Shown piece after piece: positions 29,561-39,550 of a stretch of 64,000 bases of DNA. Every line of letters begins with the position of its first letter. Within the stretch, counting starts at the first letter, position 1. This stretch comes from Asterella californica. Its lineage: Eukaryota; Streptophyta; Marchantiopsida; Marchantiales; Aytoniaceae. The DNA is taken from the NCBI GenBank assembly GCA_036924285.1, contig JAYKYS010000005.1, positions 20,620,001-20,684,000 on the forward strand, given 5' to 3'. The position numbers and the translations under genes were made by a program. The notes beneath the pieces were generated by a model that did no database searches, had not been told where the DNA came from, and saw nothing but the letters and a program-made list of their open reading frames with translations.

Positions 29561-30040
29561 CCCCAGCTTACGGATTTTGGCACAATCTCAGATCTCCATT
29601 TTCATCGCATAGATGGATAGAGCTCGTTGTCAGCTTTTCATAGGCATCTTGTCTACTTCGTTTGGGCGCCTAGTGGAGAAGTTACAAGACTCGAAAGATG
29701 GAGAAAATAAGCTCGGCCCCAACTTACGGGTTTTTGGCACCACTTCGGATCTTCGTTTTTATCGCACCAGTGGACAGAGCTCCTTGTCAGCATTTCATAG
29801 ACACTTTGTCTACTTCGTTTGGACGCATAGTGAAGAAGTTACAGGACTCGAAAGATGGAGAAAACAAGCTAGGCCCCAGCTTACGAGCTTTTGGCGCAAC
29901 TTCGGATCTTTACTTTTATCGCATAGATGGATAGAGCTTGTTGTCAGCTTTCCATGGGCATCTTCTTTATTTTGTTTGGACATCCATGGAAGAAGTTATG
30001 TGATTCGAAAAAAGGCAAAATCAAGCTAGACTCCTAGTTA
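29561..30040 (+). repeat. Tandem ~157-bp units in B2 LTR
   Basis: The block 'ggccccagcttacg' or a variant recurs at about 29559, 29715, 29872 and, diverged, 30029, at 156-157 bp spacing. Each unit also has 'tttggcac.actt.ggatct' and 'acttcgtttgga'. The array is present in the 3' LTR and in solo LTR 55108-57122. Being in U3, it may act as repeated enhancer or silencer sequence. Confidence 0.8.
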
Positions 30041-31368
30041 CTTGCTGACTGGGTATTTAGGGCTTCAGGCATTATATCAAAGACGCAAGGGGCCTGCTTC
30101 TTATTATTCAGGGGAAAACTGTACGTACAGAGACTGTTGCAAGGGGGGTGCTTAAGGGGTTAGCTTGCGTCTACGACCTGTCAACGAACGGTTCGGGAGA
30201 TTTAGGAGTCCAATGCAAGCGCGCAAGGCGTCGTTGGGTTTAGATCTGTGCAGGCTACGCACTGGTTCAAACGGTTTTGGAAGAGACGGATCGGGGAGTG
30301 CGTATTGAGTGAAATTGAGACGGAGGAGGCAGATTTGGAGTTTTCAGTTACCTGTGAAGGAGAGTTGGACCGTTCGGGCCGTTCCGGAGTCCAAACTTGT
30401 TGTCCTTGGATCCCTCGGGATCAGAACAACGAGTTCTTCAGGAAATTGAAGACGATACCAGTTTTCATCGGACGGTTTGGGAGTTGTGAGTGAAATTGGT
30501 TCACAGGGAAGCGCTTGCGTCAAGTTTTTCATCTCCTGCGACCTGAGATTGGATTGTTCTTCGCGATCGGTGAGCCAAGCTCTTCGTTCTTGGTGCCTAC
30601 GCGATCAGGGAGTCCTCATGTACGCATAGGAGAAGACTGTAAGTGAATTGGATTGTTGGTTTGGGTGTGGTGAGCGAATTTGAGCCGTAGGGAGCCGATT
30701 TACGTCAGTTTTTTGCAACCTGCGACCAAATTTCTCGAGTGGTTTTGCAAAGGGAACTCCAAACGGCTTGTTTGGAGTCTTGTTGGGTTCAGGGTAGCCA
30801 GATCTACCTACCAGCGAAGACGGATATCAGTTTAGACGATCCGTTTGTGCGGTGTGAGCGGTTTTAAGCCACAGGGAGGAGCTTTTGGAAGTTCGGTCAC
30901 CTGCGACCGAAAATCACCGATATCTCGACTATCGGGAGTCGGATCTGAAGGTTTCTTGAGCCAAAGGAGTCAAGGAAGGAGACCCTATCGACATTTGAAG
31001 ATCGTTTAGCGAAAAGAGGAAGTCCACAGATAGGCTTTTTTCGGTTTCTTCGCTACGGGTTTTGCTCTTTTGAGTTCGTTAGAGTTCTGGTTGGCTGTAT
31101 ACAGCTTGTGGTAGCTAGCTTTAGCTAAGAGCTTATACATGGATGTGGTTTGGACTTGAGTTTGAATCGCGTGATATTGTTGTAGCTCTGTTTGTTAGCA
31201 AAGAGAAGTTTCTCTTGCTTTGAGCTACGCTTCGGTGATTCTGGGTCAGGGTTGTGATTCAAGGGTTGCTTTTAGGGGCTTTTGAAGCAGGTTATAGACT
31301 GCTCTGGTCTGGTTCTCAGTTCTATGCTCTTAGAAGAAAGAATCGACAATGTACATACATTTGGAGTG

Positions 31369-31375
31369 TATATAT
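31369..31375 (+). promoter_or_regulatory. Candidate TATA box of B2 LTR
   Basis: TATATAT sits about 120 bases before the LTR end. The same place has TATATAT at 39420-39426 and TATATAT at 56995-57001. Position and conservation fit a U3/R promoter. No transcript evidence. Confidence 0.45.
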
Positions 31376-31571
31376 CGCAGCGTTTGTTTTCGTGGTTGTT
31401 TTTCTCTGTCTCGTCTCTGTTTCAGCACACAACATCTCCACAGCCAGGAACCTCGCGCTTTCCTGGACATCCTTCACGCAATATCCGACACGATACGGTG
31501 ATGAACTCGACGTGAAGGTCTGGGGTGGAGATTTCTTCTGTGTGTGAACTTTGAAGAAGAGATTGACAGTC

Positions 31572-32144
31572 ATGAGTGGGGATGAGAAAGGTGATGGAGA
31601 TGGAGCTAGTGGTTCAAGTGGGTTACCGAAGGTGCAGTTGGATCCGGCGACTGCATCGATGTTCCAAGCTTTCACTATGTTCTTACGGCAGCAACAGTCT
31701 GATGAGCGGAAGGAAGCTTTGGCAACAAAGGCGCTACAAGCGGTGGTCAGCAGGATTGACCAGTTTGATGGAAGAGATGTCTCAAGGTATCTGAGACATT
31801 ATGTGAAGGAGATGGAGCTGAACCGGGTCTCAGAAGATGAGATGATTGAGACGTTTGAGTTGGCAGCAGCTCCAGAGATTAAGGATCGTGTTAAAATGCT
31901 AACGAAGCATTTTAACAAGGATTGGGAGACTTTTGCTCGTGCCTTGATGGATGAGTACTTATTGGAAGACTCTGATCGAATCACCAAGAAGTCATTCTTG
32001 GAGTGGGTTGAGCAACCAAGGAAGGGTTTACAAGCTACTGAGTTGCTCAGAGAGTTTGAGAAGCAGTTTTCACGGCTGACCAAGATGGAGAAGTTGACGT
32101 TGCAGTCCAACAAGACAAAGCTATTTCTTTCGGGCTGCAGATGA
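31572..32144 (+). CDS. gag: B2 gag, N-terminal part
   Basis: From ATG 31572 (MSGDEKGDGDGASGSSGLPK) through FTMFLRQQQSDERKEALATK, VSRIDQFDGRDVSRYLRHYV, FELAAAPEIKDRVKMLTKHF and SDRITKKSFLEWVEQPRKGL. This is a capsid-like helical domain matching B1. The frame ends at 32142 through a one-base gain in the G run at about 32132-32134; gag continues in the next frame. The ATG is supported by its position after the leader and its alignment with B1. Confidence 0.85.
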   Translation: MSGDEKGDGDGASGSSGLPKVQLDPATASMFQAFTMFLRQQQSDERKEALATKALQAVVSRIDQFDGRDVSRYLRHYVKEMELNRVSEDEMIETFELAAAPEIKDRVKMLTKHFNKDWETFARALMDEYLLEDSDRITKKSFLEWVEQPRKGLQATELLREFEKQFSRLTKMEKLTLQSNKTKLFLSGCR

Positions 32145-33324
32145 GAAGTTGCAGGAGAAGCTAGAGGTACTTCTGGAAGACCGGGAGGAGGACGATGGAT
32201 TGACCAGCAGCTGGAAGAAGGTTGAAGAAGCTGTTGGTCTGCTTACCAAGAGGGAGCGGAGACGAGAGAAAGTTGCTGTTAGGAGACTGGCACCAACACC
32301 TACAGCTGTAACACCTGTTCCTGTAGTCCGATCAGTTCCCGTTGCTAGACAAGTAGTACCAGTTGCTCCAGCTGTTCCTGTTGTTCCTGTTGTTCAGGCA
32401 CCCATGGTATCTCCGAAGAAGGATGACTCAAACCTTGAGGAGATATTGCATGGAATGCGAGATCTGCAGATCAAGCTCACCAGATTGGAAGAGAAAGGAT
32501 CTACAAGTGGAGTAAGACCGGTTGAGAAGCAAGGCTGGATCCAGCGGTGTATCTGGTGCGATGGTATTGATCATCCGCGCAGAGATTGCAAGGAGTTCAC
32601 AGATATTCTGCAGCAAGGAGTGATCTTCTGGAAGGATGGGAAGGTAGCGCTTAGGGATACTGGTGCGCTTCTTCAGACCAACTTTGGTAGGGGAGGGATG
32701 AAGAAGTTGGTTGAGGACCACCTATCAGCGCAAGCAGTTGCAATGGTGGAAGCTGGAACTTATGGCACAAGGGTTGAGGATCAAGCTGAAAGGAGTTTCA
32801 ACAAGGAGGTTGAGCCAAGTGGATTGTGGTCATCTGCCATCTCCATGAAACAAAAAGGGAAGATGGCACGTGAAACATTGATGAGGACAGCTGCTACGAT
32901 CAGAAGGGATACTGGATGGGAGGATCCGATAGAAACTCTATCGGTGCATGCTTACATCACCAAGAACCAACACGAAGCGTTGTTGGAAGAGAAGAGAAGG
33001 CGAGATTCAGAGGATGCAGGGGAAGGAACTTCTTCCAAGAGACAGACTCGAGGGGAGAAGGTTCGCCAAGAGCTTCGGGATGCAGGAGCTCAAGACCTAC
33101 CGATGGACGATGCTCCTTCTTCATCGAAGGAGAAATCTCAGAAGGAGAAGGGTAAGCCGGCTGCGTACAAGCTACAGTCGGATATCGAGGCGTCAACAGA
33201 CTTGGAGGGAGTCTTGGAAGATCGCATTCTGAATGTGAAGGTGGAGTTTACTTTGAGAGAAGTGTTAGGCATCGCCAAGCGTGAGTTTCATGATGTCATC
33301 ATCGATGTCATCAAACGAAAATGA
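32145..33324 (+). CDS. gag: B2 gag, C-terminal part with zinc knuckle
   Basis: A long frame whose first in-frame codons restore gag after the shift (DEKLQEKLEVLLEDREEDDG). A Val/Pro-rich linker follows, then LRDLQ-type coiled coil, then the knuckle CIWCDGIDHPRRDC with exact CX2CX4HX4C spacing. After that come LLQTNFGRGGMKKLVEDHLS and FTLREVLGIAKREFHDVIID. It stops at 33322 with TGA followed by TAA where B1 reads Arg-Gln. Both are single C to T changes, so the ancestral frame ran on into protease. Confidence 0.85.
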
Positions 33325-33327
33325 TAA

Positions 33328-33990
33328 ATTACGGGTGAGACTGGGTTATCACATGCTTTGGATACTAGGATGTCAGTGGATGAGGAGAGAGAGTTTGCAA
33401 GGTGCAGTGTCTATTCTCCAGAGGAAGAAAGAGATCGAAGGCGCAGGGTGCATTTCGAGGATGAAGAGGAGGATGGGAAGTGGAGCTCAAGTCATTACAG
33501 CCACAGTCACTGGGCTCGAGCTACGATGGAGACGTTGGTGAGGATCGAGGACTTGGATGAGCCGGTGGTTGCTCTGATCGATCATGGATCAGAAATCAAC
33601 ATCATGTCGAAGGAGCTGTACAAGAGGAAGAAGTGGCCGATCGACACAAAGCATGGATGGGTCATAAGAGCAGCCAACAACACGAGAGGAGACTTGTATG
33701 GAGCTTGTCCAGACATCAGAGTGCGCGTAGGTGATGTTGCTATCGAGCAAAACTTCTTTGTTCAGGAAGCAACATCATACCCACTCATTCTGGGCCAACC
33801 TTTCATCATAGCAACCCGGATGGAGACAAAGGTACTGGACGACGGATCTGCGTATGCTAGGATCCGAAGTCAAGATGGGAAGAGAGCGGTACAGTTCCTG
33901 ACTGTACCGTCCAACCACGAGCGCAACCGAGATCGTTTGAGAGAGAAGTCGCTTCCAAGAGTGAGTGAAGAGTTCAAGGATTTTCGTTGA
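33328..33990 (+). CDS. B2 aspartic protease region
   Basis: Same frame as gag after the double stop; first ATG at 33358. Core VVALIDHGSEINIMSKELYK shows D-H-G-S. Further conserved blocks are WPIDTKHGWVIRAANNTRGD, LYGACPDIRVRVGD, YPLILGQPFIIATRMETKVL and SNHERNRDRLRE. It ends at TGA 33988-33990. The last codons, AAG GAT TTT CGT, mark the decayed frameshift heptamer, and pol lies in the -1 frame. Confidence 0.85.
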   Translation: MTGETGLSHALDTRMSVDEEREFARCSVYSPEEERDRRRRVHFEDEEEDGKWSSSHYSHSHWARATMETLVRIEDLDEPVVALIDHGSEINIMSKELYKRKKWPIDTKHGWVIRAANNTRGDLYGACPDIRVRVGDVAIEQNFFVQEATSYPLILGQPFIIATRMETKVLDDGSAYARIRSQDGKRAVQFLTVPSNHERNRDRLREKSLPRVSEEFKDFR

Positions 33991-34042
33991 GTATCACTAT
34001 AGAGCGGGATTGTGGTGGTGCGCAAGAGAAGGTACTCTCGCT
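33978..34042 (+). promoter_or_regulatory. B2 frameshift signal, heptamer decayed
   Basis: G GAT TTT (33978-33984) differs by one G to A from the B1/B3 heptamer. The 7-nt spacer (33985-33991), 9-nt arms (33992-34000 and 34012-34020) and 11-nt loop AGAGCGGGATT keep exactly the B1 geometry. The arms TATCACTAT and GTGGTGGTG differ widely from B1 yet pair fully (five Watson-Crick, four G-U). TCTCGCT at 34036-34042 can pair with the loop's AGCGGGA. Confidence 0.7.
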
Positions 34043-34103
34043 TGATGGAGATAGTGCCTTTTGTATAGGATTTATTGGATTTTCAGAGTGAGGGATTGCT
34101 ATC

Positions 34104-34680
34104 TACAAGAAGGTAGAAGAACTGAGAAGAAAAGAACAAAAACATTTGCGTGATGTTGAGTTGATGATGAGAGAGTTGGGTGAACTAGAAAGAGATGAAT
34201 GGATTTCTGGTGTTTATGAAGAGGATGGGTTGGAGGATCCTTTGCGAGAGATCATGTCTATTGGATGGGGGGATATGGATAAAGTTGTGCATATTCATTC
34301 AAGGGAGGTCTATTTGGTGATCGAATCATTCCGTGCACCTGAGGTTCAAGTTGAGACGAAGTACAAGACCGTGGACAAGAAGATAAAGCCAGTTGCTGGT
34401 CCTTTGCCGGAAGACACTAACCAACAGATGGATCGAGCGTCAAGGGAGAAGAGTTTGAGAGATCCTGCAATGATAGGACACAAGTTCACAGAGAAGACCC
34501 TTGAAGAGCTGAAGATTGGATCTGATGAGTCTCTTCTACCAGAAGAGAGGATGTGCTTCAAAGAGATGCTTTCACGACATGGGAAAGCATTTGCTTTTGA
34601 GCCACATGAGATTGGGTGTGTAGATCCGTACGTTGTTATCCCGATGGTTATTTTCACAGTACCGCATGTGTCATGGGCTG
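34104..34680 (+). CDS. pol: B2 pol, region before RT
   Basis: The -1 frame relative to protease, broken by a TGA near 34100. From 34146 it gives ELGELERDEWISGVYEED, VHIHSREVYLVIESF, KYKTVDKKIKPVAGPLPEDT, IGHKFTEKTLEELKIGSDES and IGCVDPYVVIPMVIFTVPHV, all aligned with B1 pol residues of about 80-250. A two-base loss in the Trp-Asp-Leu codons near 34677 throws the frame before RT. Confidence 0.8.
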
Positions 34681-36234
34681 AGACCAATTCCAGTACCGCG
34701 GGCTCACTTGCCCAAACTAGTGGAATTGCTGAAGGAGAAGATGCGGATGAAGATCTTGGAGCCGTCGTTTGCACCGTATTCGAGCAGATGGTTTACAGTA
34801 CCAAAGAAGAATGGGTCGCTGTGGTTCATCCAAGACATGCAGCCGGTGAACGCAGTAACAATCAGAAATGCTGAAGTGGGACCGATTGTGGATGAGTTTG
34901 CAGAAGCATTTGCAGGAAGAGCGATTTACTCGATGGGAGATCTTTACTCAGGGTATGATCAGTTTCAACTAGCGGAGGAGAGCAGAAGCTTCACGACAAT
35001 GAGGACACCTTTGGGGTTGGTTAGGATGTGTACTTTACCGCATGGAGCTACCAACTCGGTAGCACACATGATGAACGGGATAAATCGAGTTCTAAGAGAC
35101 TTCATTCTTGAAAAGACGATGCCGTTCTTGGATGACATCCCCATTAAAGGATGTGTGGAAGATGAGAAGGATGAAGCATTAGATCAGAGGGGGTGTCGGC
35201 GATACGTCACTGATCACATCGCAGACTGTGAGAAGATCTTATCTCGACTTGAGGAAGTTCATCTTACGCTGTCAGGTGCGAAGTCTACATTTGGAGTTAG
35301 AGAGGTTTTGATCGTTGGTCATTTGTGTGGATCGTTTGGTCGGAAGCCAGATCCGAACAAGGTGGATGCGATTGGAAGGATGAAGGAGGTTTGCAACTCG
35401 CTGACAGAAGTAAGAAGATTTTTGGGTGCTTGTGTATTCTACCACATTTGGATTCCTCATTATGCGCATGTGGCGGATCCGTTGTATGGATTGTTGCGTA
35501 AGGGTCATAAGTTCAGATGGGAGAAAGAGCATACTGATGCGGTAAGGAAGTTGAAGTCTTTACTATCATCTCCTCCAGTTCTGGGAAGGATTGATTACAA
35601 GGGTGCTAGGCCGGTGATTCTTACTGTGGATACAAGTCCAGTTGCAATTGGATGGGTTGTCGGACAGGATGATGAGAATGGAGACAGGTTTGCGGTTAGG
35701 TTCGGAGCGAAGGTGTTAAGTGCTCGACAACGTGCTTACCCGCAAGTGAAGAGAGAACTGTGGGGTATTGTTTCAGCTATGAAAGCTGAGAAAGAGTATT
35801 TGATTGGAGCAGTAGTGGTGGTTGAAACTGATTGCTTGCCGTTGTTAGGGATGATCATGAATTGTTCAACCCCTGATATTGCGATGTTACGATGGATCGC
35901 ATATATCAAGTCGTTGAACCCGGAGTTTAGACATATTGCAGAGAAGGATAATCTGATGACGGATATGTTATCTCGAGCTCGATATGATGGGGAGGATGAG
36001 ATGGTAGAAGACATTGACGACGTGGGTACAGAGTTCTATTCGATTGCACAGACAGGAAGGGAAGATGAGTTATTTGTTGAAGGGTTGTATGATGGTGATT
36101 TACTTGATATCGGGAAGTACCTTAGTACGATGGTTAAGCAGACAGGTTGGACGGATGAGAGATTTTGGAGAGTTCGAAGGAAGGCCTACAACTTCATGTT
36201 GCAGGATGGGTTTCTTTGGAAGCGACCGAAGTAG
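34680..36234 (+). CDS. pol: B2 reverse transcriptase and RNase H
   Basis: Open frame (listed start 34633, homology from about 34680). RT has PIPVPRAHLPKLVELLKEKM, KKNGSLWFIQDMQPVNAVTI, MGDLYSGYDQFQLAEES, LPHGATNSVAHMMNGINR and catalytic FLDDIPIKG. RNase H has LTVDTSPVAIGWVVGQ, KRELWGIVSAMKAEKEY, ETDCLPLLG and HIAEKDNLMTDMLSRA. It ends at TAG 36232 inside FLWKRPK, where B1 and B4 continue, so this is a nonsense change. The next ORF is in the same frame. Confidence 0.9.
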
Positions 36235-37194
36235 AAAGGTGGGATACCGCTACGGGTGATTTGCAACAAGGAAGATCAGCAGAAGTTGCTCAAGGTGTTC
36301 CATGAGAGTCTTTGGGCTGGACATCGAGGGATTTGGGCCACTTTTACAAAGATGAAAGAGCGGTATTGGTGGAAGAACATGTACAGGGATGTTATATCTT
36401 TTGTGGAGTCTTGTTTGACATGTCAGATGTATTCGAATATCCGACATCATGACGGATTACATCCGACTTATTCGTTGGCGATTCACTTCAAGTGGGTGGT
36501 AGACTTGGTGATTATGCCGGTTGGATTATGGCAGATGAGATATTTGGTACTTGCTAGAGAGGATCTTTCAAATCAAGTCAAGGGTAGGGCGCTTCGGACG
36601 AAGACAACTGAAGGGGTATGTAGATTTCTCTTGGAAGAGGTTGTTTGTCGGTATGGATGTGTGGGAAAGATCACTGCAGATCGGAGAGAGCTAGATGCAC
36701 ATGAGGCTCGTGAATTCTTTGCAAGGTGTGGGATGAGGTTGTCACTGACAACTGCTTACAACCCCGAAGGGAATGCCAAGAGTGAACGTGGTCATCCACC
36801 CATTGTGAAGGCTTTGGTGAAAGCTTGCAACGGAAGGGTGCGCGAGTGGCCTCGGCTCTTACCATTTGCGTTATGGGCAGATAGAACGACGCACAGCTCG
36901 GTGATAGGTTACATGCCGGTGGAACTCATCACAGGTCAGAAGCCTATCATGCCGATTGAAGAACATGTTCTGACATGGAGTGTGTTACCTTGGGAGGACA
37001 ATTTGACTAGAGAAGAGCTTCTTGCTATTCGAATTAGGCAGTTAGAGAGAAGACCAGAGGATATCCAAACTGCTTTGGATAGACTGCGAGAAGCACGGTT
37101 GAAGAACAAGGTCAGATTTGATCAGCGACATCGTTTGAGACCTAGGGAAATTAAGGAAGGTGATTGGGTGTTATGGTCTATGACAATAGTCTAG
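36235..37194 (+). CDS. pol: B2 integrase, zinc finger and catalytic core
   Basis: Same frame as the RT ORF after the TAG. Zinc finger FHESLWAGHRGIWATFTKMK and a Cys pair in VESCLTCQMYSN. Catalytic residues D (VVDLVIMPVG), D (ITADRREL) and E (KSERGHPPIV). A helical segment RQLERRPEDIQTALDRLREA follows. A frame change near 37172 truncates it at GDWVL; the C-terminal domain is in 37164-37457. Confidence 0.88.
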   Translation, partial: KGGIPLRVICNKEDQQKLLKVFHESLWAGHRGIWATFTKMKERYWWKNMYRDVISFVESCLTCQMYSNIRHHDGLHPTYSLAIHFKWVVDLVIMPVGLWQMRYLVLAREDLSNQVKGRALRTKTTEGVCRFLLEEVVCRYGCVGKITADRRELDAHEAREFFARCGMRLSLTTAYNPEGNAKSERGHPPIVKALVKACNGRVREWPRLLPFALWADRTTHSSVIGYMPVELITGQKPIMPIEEHVLTWSVLPWEDNLTREELLAIRIRQLERRPEDIQTALDRLREARLKNKVRFDQRHRLRPREIKEGDWVLWSMTIV

Positions 37195-37457
37195 ACAACC
37201 AGCATAGTGCACTCCGGAAGTTTTCCAGAAGATGGTTTGGTCCGTATGTGGTGAAGAAGGTTTATGACAACGCAACTTACGTCCTGCAAGAGTTGGATGG
37301 AACGAGCTTGAAGGTACCAGTGGCAGGTAAACGTGTCAAGATTTTCAAAAAGAGAGATGAGGAGGTCGATCTAGCAGATATCTTGACGGAGTTTCAGTTT
37401 GAGGATGAGGATTATGCAGCAGATCTTGAAGGTGAGGTTGGTTACGATGGGAAGTAG
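37164..37457 (+). CDS. pol: B2 integrase C-terminal domain
   Basis: Carries DNSLDNQHSALRKFSRRWFG with GPYVVKKVYDNATYVLQEL (GPY/F motif), then LKVPVAGKRVKIFKKRDEEV and an acidic tail (EDEDYAADLEGEVGYDG). It follows the core by a short frameshift. No chromodomain. Ends 59 bases before the polypurine tract. Confidence 0.85.
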   Translation: MGVMVYDNSLDNQHSALRKFSRRWFGPYVVKKVYDNATYVLQELDGTSLKVPVAGKRVKIFKKRDEEVDLADILTEFQFEDEDYAADLEGEVGYDGK

Positions 37458-37515
37458 GACGATAAGCCGGTCCACTCCTTGGTTGGTATCTCTGGTGCAT
37501 ACCGGAGGATGCACA

Positions 37516-37532
37516 GGTTCAGAGAGGATGGA
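37516..37532 (+). other. B2 polypurine tract
   Basis: GGTTCAGAGAGGATGGA directly precedes the 3' LTR. 'cataccggaggatg' upstream matches the other family B copies. The tract carries several substitutions compared with the G-run form in B1 and B4. Confidence 0.8.
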
Positions 37533-39546
37533 TGTCGTGTTGTGGACCGGCTCCTACATGAAATTCAAACTTCGATGCTTGTCGCTCCAAAGACACTCAT
37601 GAGAAGACAAGCTAGGCCCCAGCTTACAGATTTTGGCACAATCTCAAATCTCCATTTTCATCGCATAGATGGATAGAGCTCGTTGTCAGCTTTTCATAGG
37701 CATCTTGTCTACTTCGTTTGGGCGCCTAGTGGAGAAGTTACAAGACTCGAAAGATGGAGAAAATAAGCTCGGCCCCAACTTACGGGTTTTTGCCACCACT
37801 TCGGATCTTCGTTTTTATCGCACCAGTGGATAGAGCTCCTTGTCAGCATTTCATAGACACTTTGTCTACTTCGTTTGGACGCATAGTGAAGAAGTTACAG
37901 GATTCGAAAGATGGAGAAAACAAGCTAGGCCCCAGCTTACGAGCTTTTGGCGCAACTTCGGATCTTTACTTTTATCGCATAGATGGATAGAGCTCGTTGT
38001 CAGCTTTCCATGGGCATCTTCTTTATTTCGTTTGGACATCCATGGAAGAAGTTATGTGATTCAAAAAAAGATAAAATCAAGCTAGACTCCTAGTTACTTG
38101 CTGACTGGGTATTTAGAGCTTCAGGCGTTATATCAAAGACGCAAGGGGCCTGCTTCTTATTATTCAGGGGAAAACTGTACGTACAGAGACTGTTGCAAGG
38201 GGGGTGCTTAAGGGGTTAGCTTGCGTCTGCGACTTGTCAACGAACGGTTCGGGAGATTTAGGAGTCCAATGCAAGCGCGCAAGGCGTCGTTGGGTTTAGA
38301 TCTGTGCAGGCTACGCACTGGTTCAAACGGTTTTGGAAGAGACGGATCGGGGAGTGCGTATTGAGTGAAATTGAGACGCAGGAGGCAGATTTGGAGTTTT
38401 CAGTTACCTGTGAAGGAGAGTTGGACCGTTCGAGCCGTTCCGGAGTCCAAACTTGCTGTCCTTGGATCCCTCGGGATCAGAACAACGAGTTCTTCAGGAA
38501 ATTCAAGACGATACCAGTTTTCATCGGGCGGTTTGGGAGTTGTGAGTGAAATTGGTCCGCAGGGAAGCGCTTGCGTCAAGTTTTTCATCGCCTGCGACCT
38601 GAGATTGGATTGTTCTTCGCGATCGGTGAGCCAAGCTCTTCGTTCTTGGTGCCTACGCGATCAGGGAGTCCTCATGTACGCATAGGAGAAGACTGTAAGT
38701 GAATTGGATTGTTGGTTTGGGTGTGGTGAGCGAATTTGAGCCGTAGGGAGCCGATTTACGTCAGTTTTTTGCAACCTGCGACCAAATTTCTCGAGTGGTT
38801 TTGCAAAGGGAACTCCAAACGGCTTGTTTGGAGTCTTGTTGGGTTCAGGGTAGCCAGATCTACCTACCAGCGAAGACGGATATCAGTTTAGACGATCCGT
38901 TTGTGCGGTGTGAGCGGTTTTAAGCCGCAGGGAGGAGCTTTTGGAAGTTCGGTCACCTGCGACCAAAAATCACCGATATCTCGACTATCGGGAGTCGGAT
39001 CTGAAGGTTTCTTGAGCCAAAGGAGTCAAGGAAGGAGACCCTATCGACATTTGAAGATCGTTTAGCGAAAAGAGGAAGTCCACAGATAGGCTTTTTTCGG
39101 TTTCTTCGCTACGGGTTTTGCTCTTTTGAGTTCGTTAGAGTTCTGGTTGGTTCAGCTTGTGGTAGCTAGCTTTAGCTAAGAGCTTATACATGGATGTGGT
39201 TTGGACTTGAGTTTGAATCTCGTGATATTGTTGTGGCTCTGTTTGTTAGCAAAGAGAAGTTTCTCTTGCTTTGAGCTACGCTTCGGTGATTCTGGGTCAG
39301 GGTTGTGATTCAAGGGTTGCTTTTAGGGGCTTTTGAAGCAGGTTACAGACTGCTCTGGTCTGGTTCTCAATTCTATGCTCTTAGAAGAAAGCATCGATAG
39401 TGTACATACATTTGGAGTGTATATATCGCAACGTTTGTTTTCGTGGTTGTTTTTCTCTGTCTCGTCTCTGTTTTAGCACACAACATCTCCACAGCCAGGA
39501 ACCTCGCGTTTTCCTGGACATCCTTCACACAATATCCGACACGATA
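37533..39546 (+). repeat. B2 3' LTR
   Basis: A 2014-bp LTR, roughly 98% identical to the 5' copy by eye. It contains the ~157-bp units (from about 37617) and TATATAT at 39420-39426. Followed by CTGT and the resumed B4 RNase H. Confidence 0.9.
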
Positions 39547-39550
39547 CTGT

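Larger units (their letters stand above)
29477..31495 (+). repeat. B2 5' LTR
   Basis: A 2019-bp LTR. The first 0.6 kb holds tandem units of about 157 bp. The last 130 bp has a conserved TATATAT. Related LTRs are 37533-39546, solo 55108-57122 and the deleted B6 LTR. ORFs within it reflect the repeats, not conserved genes. Confidence 0.9.
29477..39546 (+). mobile_element. B2, full-length but decayed Ty3/gypsy-like element
   Basis: A 10.07-kb plus-strand element inserted into B4. LTRs 29477-31495 and 37533-39546 are roughly 98% identical by eye, with a 5-bp indel near 31097. Order: LTR, gag, protease, RT-RNaseH-INT, polypurine tract, LTR. LTRs end TGTCGTG...ACACGATA, so the usual terminal CA is TA in both. 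I could not identify a tRNA-like primer site after 31495. Coding lesions: frameshifts near 32133, 34680 and 37172, TGA-TAA at 33322-33327, TGA near 34100, TAG at 36232. Confidence 0.9.

Noticed and set aside
29561..30040. Several short ORFs of similar sequence as a repeated protein
   Set aside because: They are the ~157-bp LTR units read in different frames, with no conserved frame from unit to unit.
31496..31520. A primer binding site after the B2 LTR
   Set aside because: The sequence CGGTGATGAACTCGACG starts CGG and not TGG, and I know of no tRNA 3' end that fits. It may be decayed.
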